Position numbers and translations under genes: made by a program
The notes under the pieces: model-generated
Told to the model about the DNA's origin: nothing
Database searches by the model: none
Seen by the model: the letters and a program-made list of their open reading frames with translations, nothing else
Shown: piece after piece, positions 22,232 to 33,883 of the stretch
How positions within the stretch are numbered: position 1 is the stretch's first letter
How the letters are laid out: the number at the start of each line of letters is the position of its first letter
Source: Cercospora beticola
Lineage: Eukaryota; Ascomycota; Dothideomycetes; Mycosphaerellales; Mycosphaerellaceae
Reading direction: 5' to 3'
Length of the DNA: 64,000 bases
NCBI RefSeq assembly: GCF_033473495.1
Contig: NC_088941.1
Location: 1,674,001 to 1,738,000 of the forward strand

Positions 22232-23608
22232 GCGGATTGGACCGCATCGCCGCTGGTAGTCGAAGCAGACACCAGGGCAGGCAACCAGCATGGTAGGTCA
22301 TGTCGATCGAAGGCTTTCTTCTTGTCTTCTTGATCGCTGGCTCTCTTTTACGACTTCTTCTTGTACTTTTGGGAACGGATCGAATCAACGAAAGGCTTGG
22401 ATCGAGTTGCTGCACGTTGCAGGCTCTCCTAGCATCAGCGCGCACGAGGTTAGCACATCGCATAAGCATACCTCGTCAGAACGCTAGAAACGTTATGACA
22501 TAATGACATTCAAAACATAAATCAACGTGCCTGTCTCAAAGTCCTCTCAGTTTAAGTGTCCTAAGCCTTGTGTGCCAGTAATTGCGCCAGCTCAGTAAAG
22601 TGGACTCGAGCTCTTTTCCTTTCGAGGGGCACAGTTTCGGCTTTCAGAAGGTTCACCTGCTTCCGAAGGTACAGAGACTTCCGTGCCCACCTGTCGAGAC
22701 AGGCTCGAAATGTGCAGCGCAGCTGTGTCCTGGAAAGCTTGATATGACGGCCCTGTCTCTTCGAAAGGCAAGGTTCGCTATGCTCCTTAGCCTAGCCATA
22801 TCGCACAAGAGCACCATAGTCGGCTGTAGGAGACATTTGCGGATCGTTATTATCTCCGAAAGGTTGGACGATACCCTGCTCCCTAGCCTGGATGAGTCGC
22901 AGAAGCCCACCAGAGCGAGCTGTCCGAGGCATGAGGCCATGAGCTCTGTCTCTCTGGGGACCCCAAAGACTCTCCGCTAATGAGCCTGACAAAGAAGCAC
23001 AACTGCATCGCATTCCGCAGTCTGAGGCAAGATCCGTGTACTTTCTCCCTAACACTGCTGGCCAACAAGTGTGCATCACAATCGTCTTTCTCTCAAGCAT
23101 TCAGCGCTGTCTCCTGCCATCGCCTGACGTGGAGTCTTCCACAGGCATGTTTTCAAATATGAAGAGACAGTCTTTTGGCCAAAGTCTTGTCATTGTTGTG
23201 AAGTGTGATCTTGAAGGCATTGTGGACGTGATTTCCGTACTAGGATCCACCGTCTCCGGTGGCAGGCACCCGATGCGCGACTTTGAGCTTCCACAAGCAT
23301 TGGATCAAGCGGTATAGATGCTCTCAGAGCTGCGATGGAAATATCTACAAGCGAAAGGGAGCAGGAGAACAGGGTGTAGGACAAAGCTGAGGTTGCCTGA
23401 CGTTGCGACCAGAACTTTTGGGCTTACGTAAGACATCCATTCTTTTGTCTTCCACTAAGTTACCACTCGCATCTGGAACTGCATCGTTCATTGGGGTGAA
23501 GATTTCATTGTTCGTTCATTAGGGGTGATAATTACAATTTCATAGTCGTGATCTATATCCTTGAATTCGTATCTTTTCTTTGTTCTCGTCAATGGTTCCC
23601 ACAGCTCT
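22232..23608. other. Intergenic, no recognisable gene
   Basis: 3' flanks of two convergent genes. Frames up to 132 codons on either strand lack motifs. Nothing seen. Confidence 0.45.
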
Positions 23609-25070
23609 CTAGTTGTCGTACGGCTGCGAAGGATAATCGCCCTCAGTCGGAGGCTCATTTTCAGGCTGCTCCTCCGGCGTCTCTGGCTCATTCAAGTACG
23701 AGCACTTAGGATACTTTGGTGCCTCAGTGTGATAAGTCTTGTAGTAGACGTTGTTGCCATTGTTGGACACCCGATCCAGGCTTGGGCCGAGTGGGCCACC
23801 AGCAGTCGTGGCATTTGGGTACAAGAAGTTGGCCGAGATGGTATCCTTTGGACAACCAAGGGTGGTGCCATCAAGACCTAGGTCGACAAGCTTGCCCAGA
23901 AGGCTCGAGACACCTGCTTGAGCGGCTTGGGATTGACCAGCGAGTGCGAGAGGTGCGATGGAGTTGAGTCCCTGGTACACGTTGCAGAGAAGAGTGCTGG
24001 CGTTGAGGTTCGGTGTCCCAATCTGTCCTACTGGCATAGCGACTGGGTTGACTGGGTAGATGCGTGTGAACCCATCAACGAGAGCCTCGACGGCATCGTA
24101 TGATGTTGAGCGACGGTACCAGTTTTCTGGCCATCTCTCTGGGACGTATTCGAAGTTGCCGGTCTCCTCGTCATATTTGGCACCGACGATGCTAGAGATA
24201 GACTCGTAGTTTGCGACACCACCAGCACCATATGTGCCGTTTGCGAAGTACTCCGGGTAAAAGTTGAACGCGACAACCGAGACGATCGATGGGAAGGGGA
24301 AGTAGTAGATCCATGGATTGTATGTTTGCGTGAATTTGCTGTTGGCCTCGTATCTGCAAGACTGTAAGCATGTTGTGTTCTTGACAGAGCCAGGCAAGTC
24401 TTACTGTTTCCGCATAACATCATAGCTGAACTCCTTGTTGGGATCCTGGTCGACGAACTCGACATTCTGCTTGAAAATGCGCGAGCTCAAGTGGTGGTTG
24501 TCTCCGCAGCCGTTGTAGTAGTCTTCCCTGTTTGGCGAGATGTCTGCCTCAACTGTCGAGTGTCGATTGAGGCCGCCAATTCCATTGTGTGAGCTACCAA
24601 TCGACCATGACAATGTTTCGATGTCACCGTCTGTCAGAATGGCGAAGACAGACAAGACGGTGCTGAGCAAGATGCCCATGTTGAAACCACGTTGCACTGC
24701 TTCGATGACTTCACCCATGGTGACGATGCCATCCCTGCGAAGCCGTGTCAGTGCCAGCCCTATGGGTCCATCACAGCAATACTACTAACCTTGGCAGATA
24801 GCCATAGTTGGCGAGAAGGTTCAGACCTGGGCAAGGACCGCGAGCATCGTCTGGTCCTGGCTCCTGGAACTCGAATCCTGGCTCTGGGCGAAGGTTGTCC
24901 TGATTCACCTGCGCAGCTATCGCACCAGCATAGCCCGAGACACTTTCGACCAGTCCAGTGACGAGTCCTCGCAACTGACGCTTTTCGAAGTCAGCAGCAG
25001 CCGTCTCCTTGTCCAGACCCGGATAAGCCAAGGCAAGTGCCGGGAGAGCCAACAGTGTAGAAGCCTTCAT
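23609..25070 (-). CDS. Heme-thiolate peroxidase (chloroperoxidase/unspecific peroxygenase family), secreted
   Basis: Uses H2O2 to halogenate or oxygenate organic substrates outside the cell. Three exons: 25070-24790, 24734-24405, 24353-23609, 451 aa. Signal peptide MKASTLLALPALALA, then a propeptide ending at KR (about 30-31). The heme-ligand motif PCPGLNLLANYGYLPRDG (Cys80) is joined across intron 1. The distal motif is EADIS..EDYYNGCGDNH, where peroxygenases have EGD and chloroperoxidase EHD. A long C-terminal half has many sequons and ends in a Pro/Glu-rich tail. The length fits the long fungal members. A TATA-like element (TATTTAT) lies about 90 bp before the ATG. In-frame upstream codons to 25268 are leader. 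Confidence 0.9.
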
Positions 25071-26656
25071 ATTGACAGTCGAAGGAGGCGTGAGAGCAAG
25101 GAGGAGAAATGAGAGCGAGGTGAAGAGCCGTCTCTTCGTCTCTGGAGAGTGCAGACGGACATAAATACCTTGACCATGACATGACCAATCTACTGCATCA
25201 GATCCCAGATCGTGATGCCACAACAGACGGATCCTCAAGCCGCGCCCCCAGCATATCTGCAACAGCAATCAGCATTCGCGCCAGCGCCGGTAGAACGGAT
25301 TGGCAACTGAGAAGAGCTTGGTCGCCGCACGCTTAACTTGAGTGAAGTCGTCGCAAGAAGAAGATCGTCTATTGTTGTGCTGGCAGCCGTTGTGGAATAT
25401 CCGCTTGTGGTAAGTCGTGCGCTCCCGTGAATGCACGATATCCACTTCGATCGAAGCACAGAGGTTTGAACAAGTATAGCCTTCAAGCTATGCAACGGTA
25501 TTCGAGTAGAAATAAAAGGAGTGCCGTTCCCAGTCGTCAGAAAAACGTCACAGCGACAGACTCATTGCATTGGATCGCCAAATATCGCGTTCACCGTCTG
25601 GACATTGACCTACGACACGGAAGATCTTGCCATGGACGAGCCGCAAATCTGGTGGGCGGTGTTCTTCGTATGAGGCCATGGTGCATAGTATCTCATGCAG
25701 CGACAAAGTGAGTAGACGTGGAGTGCCAACTCAGCTTGCACGTGTCGGAACCACGACAGAGTCTGACAGACGGACTGACTGCGATTGGCGAAGCACCGCT
25801 TGAGAAATTATGGTTGACATGGAAGATCGTGTAAAGATCGAGGATCTGCAGTTTGCGGTGCAGAGTTGAGGGCGCGGCGAAAGCGGGAGCCGCCTTAAAG
25901 TATGGAGACACGAGCGAAGTGCCGCGCGCTCAAATCGTAGTCCGGCAGATGCTAGGATTGGCCTGCGATGATGGCGATGTTATAGCATTCGTTGCTCTTC
26001 TGTCTCGCGGTGCGGCGTGGTTTTTAGTGCTGCGAAGAACAGTAGCCTCCGCGCGCACACTAAATGGCAGAGCACATTCAATCGTAAAGCGGAATGCTTC
26101 GTCATCCATTGGACGAATCTCTGTTCTATTCGCGTCTGTTTGACGAGTCAGCGGAGAGATTTGTTGGAAGGATGATCAGCACGGAATCGACGTCGTTGGC
26201 GCATGTGGCGCCGTGAGGCTCAACAACGTGCGGACGCGACTCCGTGCCACATCCGACCAGGACCAGGACGGGACATTGCACAATGGCATCGCGTCGGAGG
26301 TCGTCCGTGTAGGCGGTGACGAGATATCGTGGTGAAAGACGAGTCGTGCAGAGGGAGCCGTGAGCAGTCGTTGCCAAATGGTCGGGTCGCATCTCAGCCG
26401 GTGCCAGTGCCAGCCTCGTGGTTGTGGTTGCCTGACCGGCCTGCTGGAGTCACAGAGAGCTGCATACGAATATTGCTCTCGCCGTGTTCGCGACTTTCGT
26501 GGACGTAGATGTACGGCGGTGAGAGAGACGTGTCGTGGTGACGAGAACGCGATGAGGGGCAAACGCGAAGCTTGGCATTTTGAGCCGCATTGACTCAAAC
26601 ATTTGTGACTGACTGATGAACTTCCTCGCTGATCACATCTACATCCACCAGCAAAC
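25071..26656. other. Divergent intergenic region, peroxygenase and GUS1
   Basis: Promoters of both flanking genes. Frames up to 165 codons are in-frame leader or shadows. No gene or repeat recognised. Confidence 0.45.
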
Positions 26657-28564
26657 ATGGCAGATCGTACAGCGCAGATTCAGGAGTGGCAGGAGCGAGC
26701 CAAGGCCCTGGAGCCGCTCAACCTCAAGCAGATCGAGAAGCCGCTCGCCGAACTCGATGCCCACCTCACCCTCCGCAGCTACATCGTGGGCTACAGTGCC
26801 ACCGACGCCGACACGACGGTATGGAAGACGCTGCGAGGCAACCGAGTGGCTCATGCATACATCAAACAAGGCCTGATGGTCAACCTGACCAGATGGTTCA
26901 CCTTCATCGAGGAAACAGCAGCCCCCGCCATCGAACTGGCAACTCGCCCGGCCGAGAAGAAGGTGGTGGACGATGGCGCCAACTATGAGATTGGCTTGCC
27001 TGACACGGAGAATGGTGTGGTCACACGATTCCCGCCAGAGCCCTCAGGATACCTACACATCGGACACGCTAAGGCTGCTCTGCTCAACGACTACTTTGCC
27101 CACAAGAAGTACAAAGGCAAGCTGATCCTGCGTTTTGATGACACAAACCCGTCGAAAGAGAAGGAGGAGTATCAAGACTCTATTCTGAAGGACTGTGAGC
27201 TTCTTGGGATCGAGCCGGACGTGGTCTCGTACACGAGCGATTACTTCCAAAATCTCTACGAGCGATGCGTGCAAGCTATCAAGGATGGTTTGGCTTATAC
27301 GGATAACACTCCTCAAGAGCAGATGCAGAAGGAGCGCATGGAGAGGATTGAGAGTGCTCACCGCAATGACTCAGTCGAGGAGAACCTGAAGCATTTCGAG
27401 GAGATGAAGGCTGGCACAGATGAGGGCATCAAGTGGTCTGTTCGTGCAAAGATTGACATGTCTAGCAACAACGGTGCCATGCGAGACCCCGTCATCTACC
27501 GCTGCAATCCAGAGGCGCATCACCGCACAGGAAACACATGGAAGATCTACCCAACCTACGACTTTGCTTGCCCGATTGTGGACTCAGACGAGGGCATTAC
27601 TCACGCTTTGAGGACCACCGAGTACAACGATCGTGATGCGCAGTACCAGTGGTTCATCAAGGCCCTCAAGCTGCGTCCCGTGCACAACTGGAATTTCTCC
27701 CGCATGAACTTCATCAAGACCTTCTTGTCGAAGCGCAAGCTTACGAAAGTCGTCGATGAGGGCAAGGTTTGGGGCTGGGATGATCCGCGTATGCCTACTG
27801 TCCGCGGTATCCGTCGCCGCGGTATGACCATTCCGGCTCTGCAGGAGTTCATTGTGAAGCAGGGACCATCGAAGAACATCAACATGATGGACTGGACCAC
27901 CTTCTGGGCGACCAACAAGAAGCACATTGACCCAATCGCAAAGCGCTACACTGCTGTCGAGTCCAAGGACAAGGTGACAGTCACCGTGACTGGTGCACCA
28001 GAGGCTCCACGCACCGAGGAGAAGCCAGTGCACGCCAAGAACGCTGACTTGGGCAACAAAAAGGTCGTCTTCAGCAAGACTATCATTCTTGACCAGGCCG
28101 ATGCGCAGTCGTTTGCCGAGGACGAGGAGATTACCCTCATGAACTGGGGCAACGCCATCGTGCGCAAGAAGAAGTACACTCTGAATCCACTCAATCTGGT
28201 AAAGTCTGAGGAGAACAAGACCGTGTCTGAGCTGGAGCTTGAGCTGCATCTTCAAGGCGATGTCAAGAAGACGAGCAAGAAAGTCACTTGGCTCTCAACA
28301 GACCAGGAGCTCGTGCCTCTTGTCATGTACGACTTCGACTACCTCATCAAGAAGGACAAGCTCGAGGAGGAGGACGATTTCGAGAAGTCTCTCAACCCAG
28401 AGACCGAGTTCAAGACTGAGGCCCTCGCAGACTGCAATGTTGCTGAGCTGAAAGAGGACGATATCGTACAGTTCGATCGCAAGGGTTACTTCCGCATTGA
28501 CAAGGCTTTCAAGCATGGCGAGCCGGTCGTTGCTTTCCAGATCCCAACTGGTAAGAAGATGTAG
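26657..28564 (+). CDS. GUS1: Glutamyl-tRNA synthetase, cytosolic
   Basis: Class I synthetase charging tRNA-Glu in the cytosol. Single exon, 635 aa. The N-terminal ~105 residues are a degenerate GST-like segment; in yeast this region docks on Arc1 with MetRS, so that partner is likely but unproven here. The catalytic domain opens FPPEPSGYLHIGHAKAA (HIGH at 134-137); FDDTNPSKEKEEY and PTYDFACPIVD follow; the KMSKS-type loop is FLSKRKL (around 355-361). The C-terminal beta-barrel anticodon-binding domain is the eukaryotic/archaeal GlnRS-like type. Lack of introns and strong C-ending codon use are as expected for a housekeeping gene. It is shorter than yeast Gus1 mainly in the N-terminal part. 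Confidence 0.97.
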   Translation: MADRTAQIQEWQERAKALEPLNLKQIEKPLAELDAHLTLRSYIVGYSATDADTTVWKTLRGNRVAHAYIKQGLMVNLTRWFTFIEETAAPAIELATRPAEKKVVDDGANYEIGLPDTENGVVTRFPPEPSGYLHIGHAKAALLNDYFAHKKYKGKLILRFDDTNPSKEKEEYQDSILKDCELLGIEPDVVSYTSDYFQNLYERCVQAIKDGLAYTDNTPQEQMQKERMERIESAHRNDSVEENLKHFEEMKAGTDEGIKWSVRAKIDMSSNNGAMRDPVIYRCNPEAHHRTGNTWKIYPTYDFACPIVDSDEGITHALRTTEYNDRDAQYQWFIKALKLRPVHNWNFSRMNFIKTFLSKRKLTKVVDEGKVWGWDDPRMPTVRGIRRRGMTIPALQEFIVKQGPSKNINMMDWTTFWATNKKHIDPIAKRYTAVESKDKVTVTVTGAPEAPRTEEKPVHAKNADLGNKKVVFSKTIILDQADAQSFAEDEEITLMNWGNAIVRKKKYTLNPLNLVKSEENKTVSELELELHLQGDVKKTSKKVTWLSTDQELVPLVMYDFDYLIKKDKLEEEDDFEKSLNPETEFKTEALADCNVAELKEDDIVQFDRKGYFRIDKAFKHGEPVVAFQIPTGKKM

Positions 28565-29122
28565 GATGTTTACCACATGATCAGACGATAGATACGACGC
28601 GACACGAAAAGCAAAAAGTTTCATCGCCTTGAGCGACGTTTCTGCGCGGTTTCTTTGCGCCTCGAACCTCCCGTTCCAAACGGCTTGCGAACGGTCATGG
28701 GATGATCACTGCGCTAAAATAACAGTGAAGTTATAGACGCATTTATCCGGCGCTGTGTCACGACCGCGCGTATCACATCCTCATGGCATCCCTTGCAGAG
28801 TCGAGAACAAATTCCCTCTGCAAGCTTTCATCCAAGCGGCCACTCTTTAAGAATTCGAGGAGGCCATACAGGAGCTTGATGCTACATGTTGAACGCGACC
28901 AACTCTTCGCAACCATGCCCTTCCCACACCTTCCACGTTCCATATCCACTTTCAAAGCTTGTTTGACCTCCGCGAACCGATGGGTCAGATGAGAAGCCCA
29001 GGCGGCTGGCACGGAATGTGAACGCGGACTATGTTCGACGCGCCTGCTGATCAGCAGTTATGAGTATGGGGGACGCGCCTGAAGCATCGCGACTGTCCAA
29101 GTGGTAGACAGCCTGTGCAAAG
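28565..29122. other. Intergenic, GUS1 to wall protein
   Basis: 3' flank of GUS1 and promoter of the GLEYA-type gene; a 69-codon frame at 28783 has no support. Nothing else seen. Confidence 0.45.
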
Positions 29123-30971
29123 ATGTTTCTCAAGGGCCTGCTCGTCATTGCACTCTCGACAGTCAACCTTACAACAGCGGCACGGCAGGACGCTGGCCGG
29201 AATGCTCTCGAATCAGCCGCGCACCAACAGATCAGCTCGCCCAGCACCCTGAATAGCGACTTTGAACCTCAATTGAGTGGGAGCCATATCAATGAGCCTA
29301 TAACGGATAATCCGACATCGATAACAGGCTCGCCGAAGAGCGAACGAGAAATCGCAGATCATGGCATTGATTCGACTGGAGATGCGCATATATCTTCAAA
29401 GGCACTCAGTCAGAATACTGAACTATCGCGCGATTCATTGGTCTGGGCTCAGCGGTCCAAGCAAGAGCTTTTAGATGCCGACGAGGCATATCGGATGAGT
29501 GTACAGACAGGAGGCACAAGGAAACGTCAAACAAATGCGGTATGTCTCGCACCTCTTGGTCGCCATGGATGTTCTCCAGTGTTCTGACATACAGCCTTGA
29601 CCATGACAGGCATACAGCGATGGTAACGGCACAGTCACGAATGATTGTCGGACCGCACCTGTCTACCAGATCCGCAATGGCACTCTATCCGTCTTCCTAG
29701 GGAATACGCAGTACTTTTACACAACCAACTCAAGTGTGGATGCGCAACCATTCATTCCAACACTGAATCCAGGCAACATCGCACGGACCTTCAGGCTTGG
29801 AGCTGCCGGAGAAGTCATCTGGAGAAATGCTGCATTCGATTCAGGACAAGCGCAATTCTGCTCAATGGACGACGGCACCATCTATGCAGTATTTCGCGCA
29901 GCTGCGAGGCCAGTAGGCTGTCTCAATACGAGGCTTATGCTCTTCGTTGCATCGTCTTGTGCCAGGTTGCCTGAGTATGTGGTCACCACAACTCTTGCGA
30001 ATGGAATCCAGCAATCACTAGCGACAAGCACTTCTACAACCACGGTTGGTGTAACGACAATCACAGTAACGTATCAAGTAACTGCTCCAGCCTCAACCAC
30101 GACTGTGACAACGTACTTGGCTGCAGCAACAACTGTCGTCACGACACAACCTCTCACTACCTATGTCACAACAACCACTACTCAATCAGCCAGCCCGGCC
30201 GCTGCAAATCCAGGAACGGTCACTGTAGTTCAAACAGTCACAATCCCCACAATCACCTCCACGCTCACCCAGACAACGACACCTCCGCCTGTCACCCAAA
30301 CGACAACAGTAGCATCCGGCGTGGTGACTGTCTCCCAGCTCCCCGCCCCAACCACATGCAACAACCAAGGCGTGGAATACGCCGCCTTCCGCAACAACCC
30401 CGGCTACCAAAACAACGGCAACTTCCAACCCGAATTCATGAAATCCAGAGCCGCAGGCGGTACCTGGGAAGTCATCTACACATCCGGCATAACCGACGGC
30501 ATAGGCGGTTTCCCTCAACTCTGCGGGCCCAACCCAAGCGATAACGTAACAGTTTACGGAAACCCCCAGTCCTTCTCCTGCGTAGAATTCTCCATCATGC
30601 ATCGGTTCTATCTCTTTCCTTACATGACCGGCACTTACACGTTCTTTTGGGAAGCCAACGATGATCGCGCATGGTTATGGATCGGAAATAATGCTCGAAC
30701 AGGCTGGATTGGGAATAATGCTGATAGGCAGACGGCTTATTTGGCCTCAGCTCAGCCTTTTACACTTGACCTCGTAGCGGGAGACTACTATGCAATGCGG
30801 GTGGCGTTCTCGCAAGGCGGTGGTGGTGCGAATTGGGGGTTCAATGTCACGGATCCGAATGGGCAGGTTGCATGGGATAGGAATACGAGAGCTTCGCCGT
30901 ACATTGTTAGGAGGTCGTGCGATAATACTACCGCGCCGCAGTTTACGACGCCGTTTGGGCAGGAGACGTGA
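29123..30971 (+). CDS. Secreted wall protein with C-terminal GLEYA/PA14-type lectin domain
   Basis: Two exons, 29123-29539 and 29610-30971, 592 aa; the intron is phase 0. Signal peptide MFLKGLLVIALSTVNLTTA. Residues ~20-135 are polar and low-complexity, ending at KR, a likely Kex2 site. A globular segment with Cys (NDCRTAPVYQIRNGTLSVFL) follows, then a Thr/Val-rich stalk of TTT/TTV repeats (about 270-385), then a C-terminal domain with GTYTFFWEANDDRAWLWIG and FTLDLVAGDYYAMRVAFSQG, matching the GLEYA/PA14 adhesin fold, which binds sugars through a DD motif. No hydrophobic C-terminal GPI signal is seen, so it is probably released or wall-trapped. Known fungal GLEYA adhesins usually place the lectin domain first; here it is last. 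Confidence 0.85.
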
Positions 30972-31290
30972 TGGGACGATGAGAGAAGGTGCGAGGGCGG
31001 GTTGCGGTATGTACACGAGTAGTGCTGCATTTTGGTTTACCGGTAGCAATATTGACGTACTTCTTTGGTCTTTCGACTCCATAATGCGCACCGTATTCTT
31101 GTACTATCCAGCGCAGTACATTGATCATGGATCATGTCAAAGCATCACGTTTCTGCCAAGATGAAACCTGACGTTGAAGTCCAGTCCATCATCTCACCAC
31201 CTTGATGGGCCACCAACACTGCAAATTTGACCCCAGCGAATCCCATCTCACCTCCTCACCGCATCGACCCAAGCCATCAAGAACATCAAA
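30972..31290. other. Intergenic, promoter of S29
   Basis: Short spacer; a C/A-rich leader precedes the S29 ATG. No distinct element recognised. Confidence 0.45.
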
Positions 31291-31630
31291 ATGTCCCACG
31301 ACACAGTCTTCTACTCGCGTCCACGCACTTACGGCAAAGGCTCTCGTGGCTGGTAAGCTACATCCTTCCCTCACTTCAACCAGAAAATGCCAAGACTTTC
31401 CCGCTTTCTCTTTCTCCCGACGAAGTACATGCTGATCATGCTTGCGATAGCCGCGTCACTGGCGACAAGAAAAAGTCCGGTGTCATTCGCAAATATGGCT
31501 TGAATATGTCTCGTCAAGCGTTTCGTGAGAAGGCGGCGGATATTGGGTTTCATAAGGTGAGCAGCAAATCTCTTTGGGTTCGCGCAGAGCATAGGATAAG
31601 AAGCTGACTTGTTTGGTGAAGTACCGCTAG
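31291..31630 (+). CDS. RPS29: 40S ribosomal protein S29 (uS14), zinc-cysteine-poor form
   Basis: Small-subunit protein of the cytosolic ribosome (head). Three exons: 31291-31352, 31451-31556, 31622-31630; the last supplies only Tyr, Arg and the stop. 58 aa, against 56 for most orthologues. It begins MSHDTVFYSRPRTYGKGSRG and ends ADIGFHKYR, a clear match to S29. Canonical S29 holds zinc with CxxC..CxxC (CRVC and NxCRQCF). Here the first Cys (21) remains, but the others read Thr, Ser and Ala (CRVTG, NMSRQAF), and the loop between is two residues longer. All splice sites are canonical (phases 2 and 0), so mis-splicing does not explain the change. It is either the sole S29 or a zinc-independent paralogue; a genome search would tell. 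Confidence 0.93.
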
Positions 31631-32023
31631 AGATTTTTGAGGCTTTGGTGCAGCGGTTGTGATGGATCTGAATGGGACGATTGCGGTTTCCGATGAGGTT
31701 GTCTGAGGCCCATTAGATCCTCTAGAATGCAAACTCATGACCGGGGCCATTTTTCCCGTACCTTTTCCCCGTGCACTGCCAATTGCCACGCCATACTCCT
31801 CATGATACGAGGTCTTGCGAGGAAGCATGTCTAATGATGCTCGGCAAGGATCGTTCGCAAGTCTGGTGGGCCAAGAAAAGGTTTTCTCGCGTTTGCTCAA
31901 GTGCGTGATGACTGAGCAGGTGCTTCAGCGATGTTCCACAGCGTAGATCGAATCTAAGCAGTGTTCGTAGTGGTCTTTCACCAGCTCTATACATCCCGAT
32001 GCATAACCTGTATGTTCTGATTT
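31631..32023. other. Intergenic between convergent S29 and regulator-like gene
   Basis: 3' flanks only; no gene seen. Confidence 0.45.
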
Positions 32024-33259
32024 TCAATCATGCTCCCCGGGTGGTGGCGAATGCCGCTCCAACCGCTCCCCGATCTTCGCGCCCTCATCATTCTCGTCTG
32101 GAACACCATAGCCAGGATGCTTAGAACGAGCCGGCGAACTGGTGTTGGTAACATTGATAGCCTCGGCGTCGCTATACGAATGAACCTCTTGCAGCAATGC
32201 AGGCAGATATTCAAAATATGCTGCATTTCCTGCCTCGGCCGCCATGAGTTTATCATACCAGATCATGACTTGCAGGGTGAAGTAGGGTAAGTTACACTTC
32301 AGAATTCCGCCGCGCAACTGGATCATTCTGCAAGAGTGATGTTAGTGCTTTCCACTGAGCAAGCATAGGCAGGCCATAACGTACTTCTGCTGCGCTCGAC
32401 GGTGTCCTCTGTGGGCTAGTGCTCTGTCGCCGTAGATGTGTTCGTGCAACGCTAATTGGCCCATTGCGACGATTAAGGCGTTGCTCGTGGCTCGGTGAGG
32501 GTCATCCAATGCATCATTGATGGCTCGAATCGTCTTGCCGCGCAGCCATAGTGCCTTTACCAAGGGAAAACTTCCATTTGCAACACTGTCAACGCTGTTA
32601 GCCCAGGCGCCGAGTAAGCCGGGGTGGCAAGATACGCACGGAATGCCGGTCGCGAGCAATAGAGACATATAGTACAAAGCAGGCTCTGAGAACTCCATCC
32701 TCCTCGACCAGGTGGTATAGAGTTGAATTTGCTGCATATTGGTCTTGAGTAGACTGGTGCTTCGTGGCATTGTCCGTTCGTACCAATAGCTAGTCAGCCA
32801 ATCGAACCATGGCTCAAAAGGCACTTGATGCGCGGCGGCATTGGCCTGGCTGGTCAGATCTGACTGCCTGATGAGGAACATGGTACGATCCGTGCTACTG
32901 GCATTCTTCGTGCGTTCGCGATGCGGCGAGGCGGGCGCGCGCGAGCCCTTCCTGGGCGTGGAAGATGAAGGATTCCTCTTGCGTTGCTGGTGTCGCCGCG
33001 TGGCCTTGATTTGCGGGGATCGCACTTTACGATCATTCTTTGGGGCAGTTGCGCGTTTTGAACGCGCAGGAGCAGCTTGTGGAAAATCGGAGATGCTCAA
33101 GTTCGCCCTAAATTTTGCCTGTTTCGGACCTTCTGCTGCCAAACGGTTATTGCGATGCTGCGTGGAGGCGATATGACTTCTGATCTTTCGTCTGGTCCCT
33201 CGCGACTTGAACTTCTCGGTATCTTCCTGGCCGATGAAGGAAAAGACTTGCGGTGCCAT
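32024..33259 (-). CDS. Fungal regulator-like protein without a zinc cluster
   Basis: Two exons, 33259-32385 and 32327-32024, 392 aa; the intron (GTACGT..CTAACATC..TTGCAG, phase 2) keeps frame. The N-terminus, VFSFIGQEDTEKFKSRGTRR followed by IRSHIASTQHR, is the short conserved block found at the start of many Pezizomycotina proteins that otherwise resemble the regulatory half of Zn2Cys6 factors. A basic Arg/Lys/Ser/Pro-rich linker (about 40-125) could be a nuclear signal. The C-terminal helical region (PFEPWFDWLTSYWYERTMP, ALYYMSLLLATGIPC) resembles the fungal-specific regulatory domain. No zinc finger is present. Nuclear regulatory function is inferred from family resemblance only. It is shorter than most relatives. 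Confidence 0.75.
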
Positions 33260-33883
33260 CCTCGTCCTGCCTGCCTCACAACTCGACCTGTAGGTCTGGA
33301 TAATGCTGCAAAAACACCGCGCTGGGCGCTCGCGGAAGTCCCTGGTTGTATCTTCTTTGCAGAGAAGAGAGTTTGTCTACGAAAGTGGCGTACCGTAGGC
33401 GCGCTGCCGAGATCGAAAGATGCAGAAGCTGACATGTTCAGCGACAGCAGACTTACCTGAGTCCAAGTATATGTCGTCTTCTACGCAACGGCACAGCCAT
33501 GATGGCAGGAGTTGCGAACGCACGAGGAAGACGAATGAGGTTTCCAGAATGGCCGTTGCATACCGCCTCCCTTTTAGTTAGCGGCGCGGAGTTAGCTGCG
33601 CAGGAAGGAGCCAATGAGCGATAAGCATCGCGCAGCCCGTTTCAGCCTTTTGCTCCGGCAGCTTGTCTTCCTTCAGCAACTTCACCGTCATCATCCTACC
33701 GAAAATCCACCTATCGCTGCGGGAACATGCACCACGCGGTCTGCACTATAACCATCTTGCGGGCCATCTGCACCACGCAGCTCGCCGATACTGTAGATCT
33801 ATCCATCTCTTGAACATATAAGTGGTAGGCGGCGACTCCGACTTCTCTGTTTCTTTTCCCGGCCATTGGAATCATCTTTCGAA
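33260..33883. other. Divergent promoter, regulator-like gene and RNase T2
   Basis: A TATA-like CATATAAG lies about 65 bp before the RNase T2 ATG. No other element recognised. Confidence 0.5.
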
